Assembly (NCBI RefSeq): GCF_907165205.1
Contig: NC_058196.1
Location: forward strand, 6,738,501-6,802,500
Source of the DNA: Coccinella septempunctata
Taxonomy: Eukaryota; Arthropoda; Insecta; Coleoptera; Coccinellidae
DNA length: 64,000 bases
Direction of reading: 5' to 3'
Notes under the pieces: model-generated
The model's input: only the letters and a program-made list of their open reading frames with translations
Database searches by the model: none
Told to the model about the DNA's origin: nothing
Made by a program: the position numbers and the translations under genes
In this document: one piece after another, positions 22,849 through 34,859 of the stretch
Layout of the letters: each line of letters opens with the position of its first letter
Position numbering within the stretch: position 1 is the stretch's first letter

Positions 22849-25800
22849 TTATTCATAGACAAGCCTTTCAGGCGGTCTTGCATTACGTTTAGGTCTACGC
22901 CTGGTACTTGATTCGGAAGCAAGCCCATCCGGAGAATCATCAGGAACATTTTGAGAAACTAAGGATTTTTCTAATTCACTTTCGGAAATCTCCGAATTTG
23001 AATTTTCATCCGTTGTAACATCCAATGCCTCCGCTCGATCCTTAGGAATTTGCAAACAGTTTGAACTTGTAGCACTTGATATGAATTTATTACGTTCTAC
23101 TAATTGATTAATATGTCGTTTCCACTTAGCATAATTGAGTTCAGGAATCTCACAAAGAAAAACACACTTGCCTAATTGCTTTTTTATAATCGCGGAAATC
23201 CAACGCTGTGACTTACTTCGATAATCTTTTACAAGTACATGTTGACCTATTTTGAATTTACCCGCTCTATCTTTCCCCCCGCAATATTGAGTTTGTTTCA
23301 GTTGTTTCTCTTTTACATTTTTCTTTAAGTTTACATCCGGTTTCAACACATCAAATCTTGTACGCAAATTTCGACCAAACATGAGAAAGGCGGGCGCAAC
23401 ACCCGTTGTTGAGTGAGGAACATTCCTATAATCAAAAAGAAACGCGTTCAAAACTTTATTTATATCTCTTTCATCACTTTGATCTAAAGCTTTCTTAAGG
23501 GCACTCTTCATAGTTTTGACGCAGTTTTCTGCAGCTCCATTTGATTGTGGATAAAAGGGAGGAGAAGTTACATGTTCAATATTGTACCGCCTAAGAAACA
23601 TTTCAAATTCTTGACTAACAAAATTTTTTGCATTGTCTGATACAAGGCATTTAGGTAAACCAAAACGACAAAAGGTACCCATTAAAGCCTTTTCCGTGAA
23701 ACTTGAACTCATGCTTTTGGTAGGCAAAACTTCCACCCATTTCGAATGTGAATCGATAATTATTAGAAAATACAAATTTTGAAAATAAAAATAATCAATA
23801 CGTACCCTCGAAAAAACCTCCTCTGGTCATGGCCAAGGTCTAAGTATATTTTCTGGAGGATTCGTTTTATTCATTGCACAACTATCACAACTAGCCGACA
23901 ATTTTTCTATGTCATCATTGATACCAGGCCAAAAAAAAATGAGATCTAGCCATATTCTTCATTTTTACTACACCTAAATGAGTAGAATGCAATTGAACCA
24001 ACATAGATTTCCGCAAGGAAAGAGGAATAATGATTCGGTTATTCCATAGCAAAACACCATCTTCTAGAGTCAATTGGTTTCTGATCATAAAAAATCGTTT
24101 GTACTCATCATTTTTCTTTGCGAATTTAGGCCAACCATTTTTAACAAAGTTTGCGATTTTAGACAATTGTGGATCAAATCGTGTTTTCAGTTTAATTAAC
24201 TCAAAATTCATGTTCACATCACTATTCTAAAAATAATTTAAATAATTCACATCAACATTATCAATAGGCTCTGAACAATTAATTGGTAACCGGGATAGAA
24301 AATCAGCAACATTTCTCTCGGATTTAATGAACTCAACATCATACTGATAGTTCGATAGGAAAACAGCCCACCTCCTCAGTCTATTTGCGGAAAATTGAGG
24401 GATTCCCTTTGCCGGATTGAAAATGGACATTAATGGTTTATTGTCTGTCACTAAAGTGAACTTCCTTCCAAACAAATATTGGTTAAATTTACTTATACCA
24501 AAAATAATCGCTAATCCTTTCCGTTCAATCTGGCTGTAGTTTCTTTCAGCAGATGATAAAGTGCGTGATGCATAAGAAATGACCCGTTCTCCACCTGTAT
24601 TATCAACCTGTGAAATCATAGCTCCTAAACCAACTGGGCTAGCATCAGTTGTTAGTTTAATTGACAACTTTACATCAAAATGTGATAGAACTTTATTTGA
24701 CATTGATATTTTTTTAACTATAGAGAATGCTTCATCGCATTTCCTATTCCACATGAATTTAGAATTTTTTTTTAGAAGATCATGTAACGGACTCAAAATA
24801 GTTGCCAAATTTGGAACAAATTTTCCGTAATAGTTTATTATACCTAAAATCGATTTCAATTCTGTTACTGATTTAGGAATTGGTGCTTCTTTTATAGCCT
24901 GAATCTTTTCATCATTCGCATGAATACCATCCTCACTAATTGTGTACCCCAGATATTGAACTACCCTTTCATTAAATGAACATTTCTCTATAGACACTTT
25001 CAATCCGGAATTTTCCATAATATTTAGGACTCGAAATAAACGCTCATCATGTTCAGCTTGATTCTTTCCGCTTATTAGTAAATCGTCAACAAAAACTTTT
25101 ACACCTGGTATACCGCTAAAAAGCACTGTCATCAATTTCTGAAATTTAGCACACGCCGGAGCTACTCCGAAAGGTAATCGCAAATAACGAAAGAGACCTT
25201 TATGAGTACTTATTGTAACTAACTCTTGCGATTCCTGCTCTAATTCAACCTGATTGTATGCATGTGATAAATCTATTTTAGAAAAAATTACTGATCCTCC
25301 TAGTTCGGCCAGAATATCGTCAACAAGTGGAAGAGGAAACTGATCAACCTCGAGGTGGGGATTGATCGTTATTTTAAAATCACCACAAATTCGTACTGAA
25401 CCATCTTTTTTGAGTACAGGTACTATAGGGGAGGCCCATCTCGAATAATCAACCTGTTTCAATACCCCCAACTCGATGAGTCTATCAATCTCCTTCTCCA
25501 CCTTTTCTTTGATACCGTAAGGCAAGGGTCTGGCTTTAATGAATTTTGGTGATATATCTGCATCTTTCAATTTCAGTGATAATTTTTCTTTATTGAAACA
25601 CCCCAATCCAGGTGAAAATACGTGTGAGAATTTCTTTTTTAAGTCTTCTGTTGAGGTAAAAAAATGAAATGAACTCGAAATTTTCAAACCAAACATGTAC
25701 ATAAAATCCCGACCCAAAATAGGAGGTCCACCGTTTTTGATAACGTAAATATCTAACCACTTCATGATATTCCTGAATCTAATTTTTAGTTTGCAAACAC

Positions 25801-26842
25801 CCACCGGAAACATTTTATCGCCATTGTAAAAATACAAGCTACGTTCAGCTTTGCTCAATGAATATTTACGCAAGTTATTTAACCAAAAAGAATATGAAAC
25901 TGCAGATACACTTGCTCCCGAATCCAGTTGAAACCTATGTTTGAATTCATCAATATAAACATGAACGAAAAAAGGTTCATTGAATTGGTTGATTGATTTT
26001 GTATCTGTCAAATTAAAAAAATCATCTTTGACTTCTATAAAATTCTGAAATCTTTTTGGACCATTTCTTTGATGTTCCCTATTGGGACATAATCTCGCTA
26101 AATGACCTACTTCATTACATACATTACATGTATAATCCTTAAACCTACAATCACTGGTGAAATGGTTGCGTCGACCGCAAACTGTACACTTTTTCCGCCG
26201 ATTCTGGACGCCACTTCCTGACGCACCACTATCACTCATCACACTGCGATTCTGCGCTGTTGATGGCGTTCTTGGATGCTGAGAAATATGGTGTAAGCCT
26301 GGTTCAATTTTAACTTCCTCCATACATGAATTTTTCTGGGCCGCCATTTTGCTGGATGCAATGGTGATGACGTCACTGAAACTGCATGTAATTTTCTCTT
26401 CGAATAATCTATCTTGAATGGGTCCTTTTTCGAAACCAATTATAAAACGATCTCGTAGAACCCAGTCATAAACAGTGCTGCCAAATTCACATTTTCCGGC
26501 CAAACTTCTTACTCTAGCAGCCCAGTTAGCTACTGTCTCGTGGGCATCCATTGCTGAATTATAAAATTTATAGCGAGCTGCAAACGGTGACAAAGAGCTC
26601 TTAAAATGCTCATCAAATATGGACGTTAACTCATTATATTGCTTATTTTCTGGAACGACTGGCATGCATAAATTATACATCAGTTTGTAGGCCTCTTCAT
26701 TCAGCGAATTCAGAAGAATCGCCCGTTTCTTTTCATCATCTTCAATACCATTCGCTTTGAAATAACTCTCCAAACGGCGATTATAAATTGTCCAATCACT
26801 ATGAATATCATATTCACGTAATGCACCCAGCTTATCAGACAT
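22849..26842 (-). pseudogene. gypsy1 gag-pol polyprotein
   Basis: The ATG at 26842 opens an 871-codon frame: gag, two CCHC knuckles (CTVCGRRNHFTSDC, CNVCNEVGHLARLC), protease (QLDSGASVSAVS), RT (WASPIVPVLKKDG, FSKIDLSHAYNQV, catalytic VFVDDLLI) and RNase H (TTDASPVGLGA, TDNKPLMSIF). It ends at an in-frame TAG (24227-24229). The same frame continues through the integrase zinc region (HSTHLGVVKMKNM) to a homopolymer T tract near 23935, where the frame shifts; a TGA follows at about 23832. The integrase core (IIIDSHSKWVEV, VSDNAKNF, NGAAENCVKTMK) lies in 23775-22849. Three lesions beside identical LTRs suggest the copy was made from an already defective template or that the homopolymer call is wrong. 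Confidence 0.9.
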
Positions 26843-26879
26843 CTTGAACTCACTAATCGACTTTTATCCTTGTCGCCAA

Positions 26880-27061
26880 TGTAATATCTTCCAGAATAAT
26901 TACTACGTTGGATTTTTTAGAATTTTATTTAAGCATCAATATAAATCTCATTCGATATCTAGCATACAACTGACGGGCCTGTCTCCGTCTCATTGAACAT
27001 TACCATCATTGGAACATGTGGTGTTTCTCAGATAACGAATACATACATTCAATACATAACA
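26880..27061 (-). repeat. gypsy1 5' LTR
   Basis: 182 bp, identical by eye to 22554-22735. On the minus strand it is followed directly by the TGGCGACAAGGAT primer binding site. Confidence 0.92.
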
Positions 27062-29206
27062 ATATGTATAATATAGCAAAAATTGGTGGTCAATATGAAC
27101 GTAAACGTAGTAACCGTGTAAGATGGGAAGATCTTCAAACTGCTTTTCAATCTCGAATACGAACAGGTGTTATTATAAATTTACATCATGAGGTATTAGA
27201 TGATTATTTCGAAGATTGCTTTCATCTATTGAAAATAAAAATAAAAAATATTTTGAAAACATTTTCCATTATCAAAATTAATGTTATTTTTTGTGGTGAA
27301 TTCATTAAGAAATCCATCAATGATGATGAAGATGTATTTGAATTGAATATTTTCAAACTCAGAATAATGTGATCGATATGTCAATAGATTTGAGGAGTTG
27401 GTTCAAAAATTTCATTTATGAATATATTATGATGAAGTTGGAAGAATTCCAAGAGCGTGGTAGTGGTTGGGCGTTATCATCAATTAAATCATTAGAGGTG
27501 AATATGAATAAATATGAAGTTTTCACTACCGGATCTTCATATAATACATTAGATTGCCAGAAGAAATCTCAAATAAAAAGGCCTGTATCAATATAAAGAA
27601 TTATGACGACAATTTATGTTTTTTATATAGCATTTTAGCGGGAATGCATCCTGTCTCTAATCATCCAGATCGCGTGAGTCATTATTCCAAGTTTTTGGGT
27701 GAATTAAATTATGAAGGAATCGATTTCCCAATCACATTGGATCAGATTAAAATATTTTAAAAACTGAATAATTTATCGATTAATGTGTTTGCTTTAGAAA
27801 AACAAAAGAAATTCGTCGTGGTTCCTATCCGAATATCTGAAAATAAAGTAGATGGCCGTCATTTCAACTTGCTATTGATACAAAATATATATCCTAATAA
27901 ATCTGATGATTTGATTGATGATGTCGAAATTAAATATTATCATGTATTCATAAAGAACTCATCAAGACTTGTTTCATCTCAACTAGCTAAATCTGAACGT
28001 TCTGAATATATTTGTGATAGATGTTTGAATCATTTCGGGTCTGAAGATATTCTAAAAAATCATACTTTTCATTGTGCAAATGAAGCAGCATGTTTGATTT
28101 CATTTCCTGATGAAACACATATTCAATTCAAAAATCATCATTTTAAACAAGAGATACCATTCATAATATATGCTGATTTTGAATCATATTTGAAACATCT
28201 GGATAAACCAACTCCTGAACTCAATACTTATGCATATCAAGAACATATACCTATTTGCGTTGGAATATATTTACATTGTACCTACGATGCATCCCACTCA
28301 TTTTATGAGTCATTCACCGGCGATAACTGCATGACATGGTTTGCAGATAAGCTGCAACTAATTGCTTCTGATATATTCCATAGAATCAAAACAATTGAAC
28401 CTATGATTGGCGAAAGACCCAGGCATAACGAACATTCAATTTGTCACATTTGTGAAGAGCCATTTTCAGATACAGATTCTATTGTTGTAGATCATAATCA
28501 CTTCACTGGTCAGATAAGAGGATTAGCACATAATCAATGTAATTTGAATTATAGAAAATCATTCAATGTACCGGTTGTTCTGCATAATTTATCTGGATAT
28601 GATAGTCATTTTATTGTGAAGGAATTACTCAAAACTAGCCGTATGTATATAGTCCCGATCAATATGGAAAGATATATTTCCTTTACTCAGTACGATAATG
28701 AAACTGATATTAAATTCAAATTTATTGATAGCTTCCGTTTCATGGGATGTTCATTAGAAAAATTAGTATCATATTTGCCAAAGGACCAATTTCATCAATT
28801 AAAACAAGGGTTTCAAAATCTCAATATCGATGAATTCAATCTTCTAACTAGAAAAGGAGTTTGCCCGTATGACTATATAAATAGCAAAGAAAAATTACAG
28901 GAGAAATCTCTTCCATCTCGAGATGATTTCTATAGTAAATTACATTATGAAAATATTAGTGAAAGTGATTATGATCATGCAAAGCAAATTTGGAATACAT
29001 TCAATTGTCAAACTTTGAATGATTATATCAATTTATATCTGAAAACAGATGTAGACGTTTTCAATAGTTTTCGATTAGCATGCATTAGAGAGTATACTCT
29101 TGATCCATGTTGGTATATTTCACTACCTGGGTACACTTGGGATTGTTCACTAAAATATACAAAATGCAAATTGCAAATTTTGAAGGACGTTGATATGATA
29201 TTACTT

Positions 29207-30604
29207 ACTCAGCTTATAGATCGTCCAACGCGTTATTGCCAGGGTCAGAGTCCCTCAACCTTGGACTTGATGCTCACGAGTGATCGGGATCTTGTATGCG
29301 ATGTCCAATACCATGATCCTGTTGGGCGTTCTGACCACTGTGTTCTAACTTCGAGGGTTCAGTTCACTCGTATTGCGGCGACGAGGTTAACGCGTGAGAC
29401 CAGAACCATGATAGACTATGGTTTACTGAGGAATCGCCTGTCTGATGTCGACTGGAATCAGTGCCTATCTTCGGAGGACATTGATGTTGTGTGGAGTTCC
29501 TTCAGGTGTCTGATTACTCGAGCGGTCGAGGCGTGTTCGAGCACTAAGATTGTACAGTTGAGTCCGTCCAAGCCGTGGATCAATCGCAGTATTCTTAGCA
29601 TGGTTCGTACCAAAAGAAGTCTTTGGCAGCGCTATCTGCGACGCAGAACTCAGAGAAATTTCGACACGCATAGACAGTACTCAAATATGGTTTCTGCTGC
29701 TATTGGTGAGTCTAGAAGAAAGTATGAGATGAAATTGGTTACTTCTGGGAGCCGCAAGAAATTCTACAAACATGTCCGATCCATGTTAAATTCCAGGGTG
29801 TCGGTGCCTGTGTTGCAGGGATCGTCGGGTGGTGAGTGTGCCGATGATGGTGAATCTGCGGACGTGCTTTCAGACAGTTTCGCTAGTGTGTTTACTTGTG
29901 AACCTCTGGGTGACCTGCCGGGTGTTGGTGTTCCCCGGTCTGAGGCTTCGATGGATTTTGTCGAGGTGACTGAGGTGGAGGTGACAGAGCTTCTTAGTAA
30001 ACTGGATCCTTCCTGCTCCCCTGGTCCTGATGGAATATCGGCGATGGTACTCAAGACATGTGCTGACCTAGTTGCCGCTCCTATTACGGAAATAATACGC
30101 TCGTCCTTAAGATCGGGTCGGTTGCCGAGGGAATGGAAGTCTGCAAGGGTAACCCCTGTTTATAAGAGGGGTGATAAACAACTCGCCTCCAACTATCGTC
30201 CTATTAGTCTGACATCCATTGTTGCGAAAATTGCAGAAAAGGTCATTTATTCGCGAATGGAACCTTTCTTGATATCCAATGGGACCATTCCTGACTATCA
30301 GCACGGTTTTGTTCCGGGACGATCGGTCATCACGTGCTTGCTTCAGTGTCTTAATTCGTGGACTTCATCTCTTGATTCTGATTCTCCGGTGGACGTTATA
30401 TACCTCGATTTTTCAAAAGCTTTCGATCGTGTTCCTTTGAGGGGACTACTGGGCAAGCTTGATCATTTCGGGATCAGGGGTGAGCTACTTCGGTGGATCG
30501 AGTCATTTTTGAGCGATCGGGAAGTTTCGGTGAAAATTGGTGAATCCCTTTCATCTAGTCGGCCCGTGGTGAGTGGCGTCCCGCAGGGCTCGGTGCTCGT
30601 CCGA
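29207..30604 (+). mobile_element. Internal fragment of a CR1/Jockey-like LINE replacing the pol B palm
   Basis: The reading frame passes without interruption from pol B (YLKTDVDVF...DVDMILL) into LINE protein: the C-terminal endonuclease end (QLIDRPTRYCQGQSPSTLDLM, GRSDHCVL), the linker, and RT motifs LDPSCSPGPDGISAMVLK, YRPISLTSIVAKIAEKVI, DVIYLDFSKAFDRVP and GVPQGSVL. It stops before the FADD box, and pol B resumes in another frame. Neither LINE end is present and no target duplication is seen. The fragment is GC-richer than the surrounding Maverick. It may belong to the same family as the LINE 3' end at 49490-50122, but they do not overlap. Confidence 0.8.
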
Positions 30605-31146
30605 TACGTCCGATTACCCGGAGAATAACCCGTATGGAATTCCACGTGTGAACAAAAAAGTTTTAGGTATGATGAAGGATGAAACGTGTGGTAAACCGAT
30701 AATTGAATTTGTCGGATTGAGATCAAAGATGTATGCATTTGTTGTTTATGATGATGATGATGAACAATTAAAATATTTCAAAAGAAGTAAAGGTGTTCAG
30801 GGAAATATTGTAAAGAAATTCATCGAATTTGATGATTATAAGAGGTGTTTACTTGATAATACTGATAAGATTATAACTCAAAGGAATATTATGTCTAAAC
30901 AACATAATATTTTCTCATTCGATCAAACAAAACTAGCTCTTCGTAATATGGATGATGAAGTTCGCATATTGAATGATAATATTCATACTGTTCCTTGGGG
31001 ATTCTGTGAATAATGCTAATTGAATATTTATAAGTTTGTGATTAATAAAACGATTTATTTCAATACTTGTTTTATTGTTCTATAATCATACATTCCAATA
31101 ATCATTTAAATATCTCACATACAAATTTCATTCTAATTTAATGATA

Positions 31147-31314
31147 TTATGAAAAGGATAATGACGAACATGTTGGATGGAACTTCCTCGTTGACTCCTG
31201 ACCGGAAATTGTCAATCCTCCAAAACTTCTTATCATCTTCTGTCTAGTTTCATATTCATGAATTTGTTTCTTCAGATCTCGAATACTCTTGAGGTGCTTA
31301 TCCAGCATATCCAT
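31147..31314 (-). CDS. Small coiled-coil-like ORF downstream of pol B
   Basis: A 55-codon minus-strand frame starting MDMLDKHLKSIRDLKKQIHE and containing FGGLTISGQE. Its charged heptad-like start and the tidy position between the pol B stop and the integrase gene make it a plausible small Maverick gene. It is too short to place in a family and could be chance. Confidence 0.35.
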   Translation of the reverse strand: MDMLDKHLKSIRDLKKQIHEYETRQKMIRSFGGLTISGQESTRKFHPTCSSLSFS

Positions 31315-31336
31315 CTCGTTGTATTAGAATCAATTC

Positions 31337-32284
31337 TTAAAGTATATTTGTCGAACTAATCCAAGAGTCGTGTGACTTGTCTAAGCCCAACCAACGAACT
31401 AAGACTTTCTTTCCCTTTCGGCGAAGAACTTTTTCTACCAAAAATACGTTTGGATATTTCACCTTTTGTAATTCAAACTCATTAAAAGCGCCCCCTATCG
31501 GACGACCACTCGAATCCTCGAGAAGATATGTTACAGGATTGGTTATTTGAACTTTCTTTATTTTGAAAATCTCCGTGGTCCAGTTGGGTGTGTAACCTTT
31601 TGAAAATACATGTTTGGCTTTACTGATTCTCACCATATCATTAACCTTAAATTTTCCCTTTCCTGCGATCTTTATATGGTTGTATCTTGTTTTCAATAAA
31701 CTTTTCTCATTTTTTTTATTGACATCACATGGTTTCATTCCGATAGTACGATGTTTCGTATGATTATATTCATTAACAATACTGGATATGCTGTCGATCC
31801 ATTTGTATGTTCCACGTAAACTGAAGTATTTAAACAGTTTTTCCTTGATAGTTCTTATAACTCTTTCTGCTATAGAAGCTTTCGTTTTGGAATAAGTGCA
31901 GTAATGTATTATATCATTTTCCTTCATAAGAGATTGAAAATTCACATTGAAAAATTCCTTTCCTTGATCTGTTTGAAGATTTTTCGGTTTAACTCTGCTA
32001 TCTAGCAAAATTTTCTTGAAAGCATTCGATACTTCCACACCGGTTTTTGTTTTAAGCGCTCTCACTCGAACAAATTTACTAAAACAATCTATAACTACTA
32101 AAATATATTTAAAATTTTTATTCTCCTTCGCGTAAAGATCCATTTGTGCTAAATCAGCCTGCCATAGGTCATTTAATCCTTTGATTATTGTTCTTCTGCG
32201 AGGGAAGTTTTTGCGAATTGGTTTGTGTAGTTCTCGAACCACTTGTATTTTCTCCTTCGTATACATGAAGGGTAAATTTTTCAT
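31337..32284 (-). pseudogene. int: Maverick integrase with C-terminal chromodomain
   Basis: A 315-codon frame on the minus strand. The retroviral-type catalytic core is complete: the first Asp in LWQADLAQMD, the second in NLQTDQGKEF, and the Glu in KASIAERVIRTIK. An SH3-like segment (KFKVNDMVRISK) follows, then a chromodomain (VFLVEKVLRRKGKKVLVRWLG...SWISSTNIL), typical of Maverick integrases. The N-terminal zinc-binding part expected before YTKEKIQ is missing; the frame overlaps and merges with the fibre-like ORF upstream, so the start at 32284 is doubtful. Its role was insertion of the element into the genome. The core residues are intact. Confidence 0.85.
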
Positions 32285-32798
32285 CCAATTGTTTGATTTT
32301 ATTATTCAATTTATTTAATGCTTCGATAACCTTATCTTGAAATGCGTTTAATTTATCTTCCTGGGACTTCAAATATACATCAAGTTCTAGTTTCTGATAG
32401 TATTCGTGCGAAAGTGAAGACAATGTTTGATGACTTCGCCTTGATTCCTGTTTGAAATACTCAAACTTCTCTTCAAGATTTTCATCAAATGTCTGTTGTT
32501 TAATGTCAAAATTAACTAATCTATTATTAACTTCACCCTTAAATTGATAAAAAATCAGCCCTAACTTTCCAAATTCTGCGGTATTTAATTTGATTTGATT
32601 ATGTATTGTATCGAATTGAATATCTACATATTCCTTATTAGCGCTATCGGAATCGGCAAAAGGTTTACCCACATTACATAATTTGCGGTTACCGAAATCA
32701 AAGTCACCATCTGCGGTTCGAGGAAAGATAGGGATAGTTGATTGAATATTTCTTAATTTACTTCTGTGAGAAGAGCGTCCGAACTTATCGAGAGACAT
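32169..32798 (-). CDS. Fibre-like coiled-coil virion protein (putative)
   Basis: A 209-codon minus-strand frame from the ATG at 32798. The N-terminal third contains GNRKLCNVGKPFADSDSANKEYVD, a pattern very like the repeat that opens tail-fibre domains in many viruses (G-x-L-x-N-V-x-x-P...A-x-x-x-Y-V-D). The rest is a long predicted coiled coil (LEEKFEYFKQESRR..., KLNNKIKQLDEKF). The last ~40 codons overlap the integrase frame and are probably out-of-frame read-through after a break. A capsid-spike or attachment fibre is the inferred role; no direct homologue is claimed. Confidence 0.5.
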   Translation of the reverse strand: MSLDKFGRSSHRSKLRNIQSTIPIFPRTADGDFDFGNRKLCNVGKPFADSDSANKEYVDIQFDTIHNQIKLNTAEFGKLGLIFYQFKGEVNNRLVNFDIKQQTFDENLEEKFEYFKQESRRSHQTLSSLSHEYYQKLELDVYLKSQEDKLNAFQDKVIEALNKLNNKIKQLDEKFTLHVYEGENTSGSRTTQTNSQKLPSQKNNNQRIK

Positions 32799-32829
32799 AT
32801 TGAATTTATCACTTTGCTCTCAATGCAAT

Positions 32830-34078
32830 TCAATATATAACTTTTTCTTCTCGAAGCTCCTCGACTATTGACTCTATTTCATTATCAACAGATGTATTTC
32901 CGGCAATTTTGGATGCATATAGTAACCGAAGTCTACTAACAATTTCGTTTACATCATTCCAATAAATATACTCAATAGGTTTTTCGGTGAATGACATTAA
33001 TCCATGTCCAGATGATGGTCTTATGATTTCACGATATTTAAATCCTTTATTCCCTTTAACAGGATTATTAGAATCGAATTTTCTCCTATGAACATTAGTC
33101 ATTTTCAGTATTTTACGATAATTTTCTAAATCAGATTTATTATACTCTTGTGGTTCTCTTTTAAAGAGCAAATTATAAAGCCCATCTGTACCACTAAACC
33201 TTTCATTACCAATCATCGCCAGTTTTCTGATGAAAGTCTACAGTTGTTTTACCTAAGGTCCATTTTGAAAGTTTATGATTATATTTAGGTCCGTAAGCAT
33301 GATCATAGTTATCACGTTGTGTTAACGCCGAATAAACATAATCTCTGACCCTTTCTGGATATTGTTCCAAATAAGTTTAGGCATTATTGAAATTGTTCAA
33401 TTCCTTGAGGAACTGTTCAGATTCATTATTATCTCCATCGATAAAAACTGAATCATTTCCTCTATGGTCTTTATCATCATCATCACCATCATCATCATTT
33501 TTTGATGTAACAATTTCTTTTGTAGGTAAAAAATTCACTAGTTGACGTTTCAAACCAGTTTTTTGAGGTTTATTGAATTTCAATTTTGGTGTAAATGGTG
33601 AGGGCACTTCTTGCCCTTCTTCTTCCTCTTCTTCTTCATCGTCATGCGTTTCAATCTTATTGACTTTCTCTTCTTCTTCCTCTTCGGGTGAACGGAAATG
33701 TGATGGCTTCATAATGGTACTCATTCTCTTATATGGTTGAAAAGATATCTCCTGAGTTCTTTTACGATGAAAAACTCTATTATCTGGTGTTGAAGAAAAT
33801 TGTTGTTCTGAAATCTTCTCTAGTACTTGTAGATTCTTCAAATCAGTAGTATTGTGGTTCACAGACTTTTTACCAAGTTCATCTTCTATACGCTTGAGTT
33901 GTTTTGTTATTGGAGTATATAGCCTTTCCAAAGTTTCATCACCCTCAATTTTCCCAAGTTTAAGTCCAGCATGTTTTTTCTTAATATTTTGAATGAGTTG
34001 TTGAATAATAATTTTCCTATTCCGAGCTGATTTGATCTTCATGTTAGAATGCATTGCATACGAATGAATATTAATCAT
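32830..34078 (-). pseudogene. DUF8207-like Maverick protein with acidic linker
   Basis: The N-terminal part (34078-33377) starts at an ATG overlapping the ATPase stop by 8 bp. It has a basic helical head (NIKKKHAGLKLGKIEGDETL) and a long acidic low-complexity linker. An in-frame TAA at 33377 and a frameshift before 33216 separate it from the C-terminal domain (33216-32830), with FSGTDGLYNLLFKREP, LENYRKILKMTNVHRR and a basic KGFKYREIIRP stretch. That pattern (G-T-x-G-L-x-x-L, then Y...T-N-A/V-H) is what I know as the DUF8207 domain of arthropod Maverick-like proteins. Function unknown; position beside the ATPase suggests a virion or assembly role. Confidence 0.65.
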
Positions 34079-34784
34079 CTAGTGCTATATATTTATCCAA
34101 TCCCAATCGATAATGACCATTGTTCAAATCAAAGTCTTTAACAATTACAAAAAATCCAAAATTGTCATTCCAACAGATTCCGCAAATTTTTTTTAATTCA
34201 TCATATGTCATATCCGGTGACACATGCTCATCGAATATATGTTTAAGATTTACATCATCTTGTTTGAATATAACCAATATATTCGCATTATCTCTTATTA
34301 TGTGTTTTTTGGCTGCAACATATGTCTGACATAAAAATGCTACATCTATCGATTTATGTCTACCCATAGCATAGTATGATTTAATCTTATCTTGATTTTC
34401 ACCTATGACATCGTCAAAAATAAAAATAGAATTTGCTTTCGCATCGTTTGGTTCATCAATTTCAGCATTCTACTTAGATGGGAAATACCCCACTCTAGGC
34501 ACTTTATTTAAAATATGTTCTAAAATCTGATATTTCGGCTGGTAGAGACTTTTTGAGTAAATATAGACATTTTCAAAATTCAAACCATTTAAATCGAAAA
34601 TTAAACTCAATAATGCATTTGACTTTCCACAACCACTTGGACCAGCAAATATGAATCTACAACTGTTTGGAAAGAGATCACCATGTTTTCTGCTTTTTTC
34701 AAATTCATATTTATCATCCAGATAATCCAAATTAACAACTGGTAACACCGTTTGATGTTGTTCAATTCGTATTTTCCCCATCAC
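34071..34784 (-). pseudogene. Maverick FtsK/HerA-type packaging ATPase
   Basis: One minus-strand frame of 237 codons with a single in-frame TAG at 34470-34472. The Walker A motif is FAGPSGCGKSNA (about residues 48-59) and Walker B is SIFIFDDVI just after the stop. The sensor-like region GRHKSIDVAFLCQTY, with its conserved glutamine, follows. Length is normal for Maverick and adenovirus-group packaging ATPases, whose role is to pump DNA into the capsid. The gene heads a leftward block (ATPase, DUF8207-like, fibre-like, integrase) and is divergent from the PLA2-like gene across a short AT-rich promoter region. Confidence 0.85.
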
Positions 34785-34859
34785 TAAGCAGAAATCAATA
34801 TAGATGATGAATATATAGGGCTATAAATATTGAATTCATTATGTAATATTATCATTATT
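34785..34859. promoter_or_regulatory. Divergent promoter region with TATA-like boxes
   Basis: 75 bp between the leftward ATPase block and the rightward PLA2-like gene. It holds CTATAAATAT at 34821-34830 for the right side and ATATATAGGG (CCTATATAT on the other strand) for the left. Assignment is by position only. Confidence 0.45.

Larger units (their letters stand above)
22554..27061 (-). mobile_element. Ty3/gypsy LTR retrotransposon gypsy1 (Mag-like) inside Maverick pol B
   Basis: 4.5 kb, minus strand, with 182-bp LTRs at 22554-22735 and 26880-27061 that are identical as far as I can compare them, and a perfect 5-bp target duplication ATATG (22549-22553 and 27062-27066). The primer binding site (TGGCGACAAGGAT on the minus strand, about 26867-26879) and a purine tract (AGGTGGGAAGGG, about 22737-22750) are adjacent to the LTRs. 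A single fused gag-pol frame and very short LTRs resemble the Mag lineage. Identical LTRs imply very recent insertion. Confidence 0.92.
22311..31013 (+). pseudogene. polB: Maverick protein-primed DNA polymerase B, interrupted twice
   Basis: Starts MNKNDLNINEVCEL at 22311, is cut at 22553 by gypsy1, resumes at 27067 and ends at 31013 (...NTVPWGFCE region). Visible parts: the RWEDLQTAFQSRIRTG N-terminal block; a C2H2 finger (YICDRCLNHFG...HTFHC); exonuclease motifs IIYADFESYL, LHNLSGYDSHF and YLKTDVDVF; and an internal Cys/His module CHICEEPF...DHNHFTGQIRG...CNLNYR. After about 29206 a LINE fragment replaces the polymerase palm (the SLYPS, KxxxNSxYG and DTD regions are absent). Pol B returns at about 30605 as YPENNPYGIP...VGLRSKMYAF. 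Frameshifts lie near 27367 and 27550 and an in-frame TAA at 27758. Its role was replication from protein-primed ends. Confidence 0.9.
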
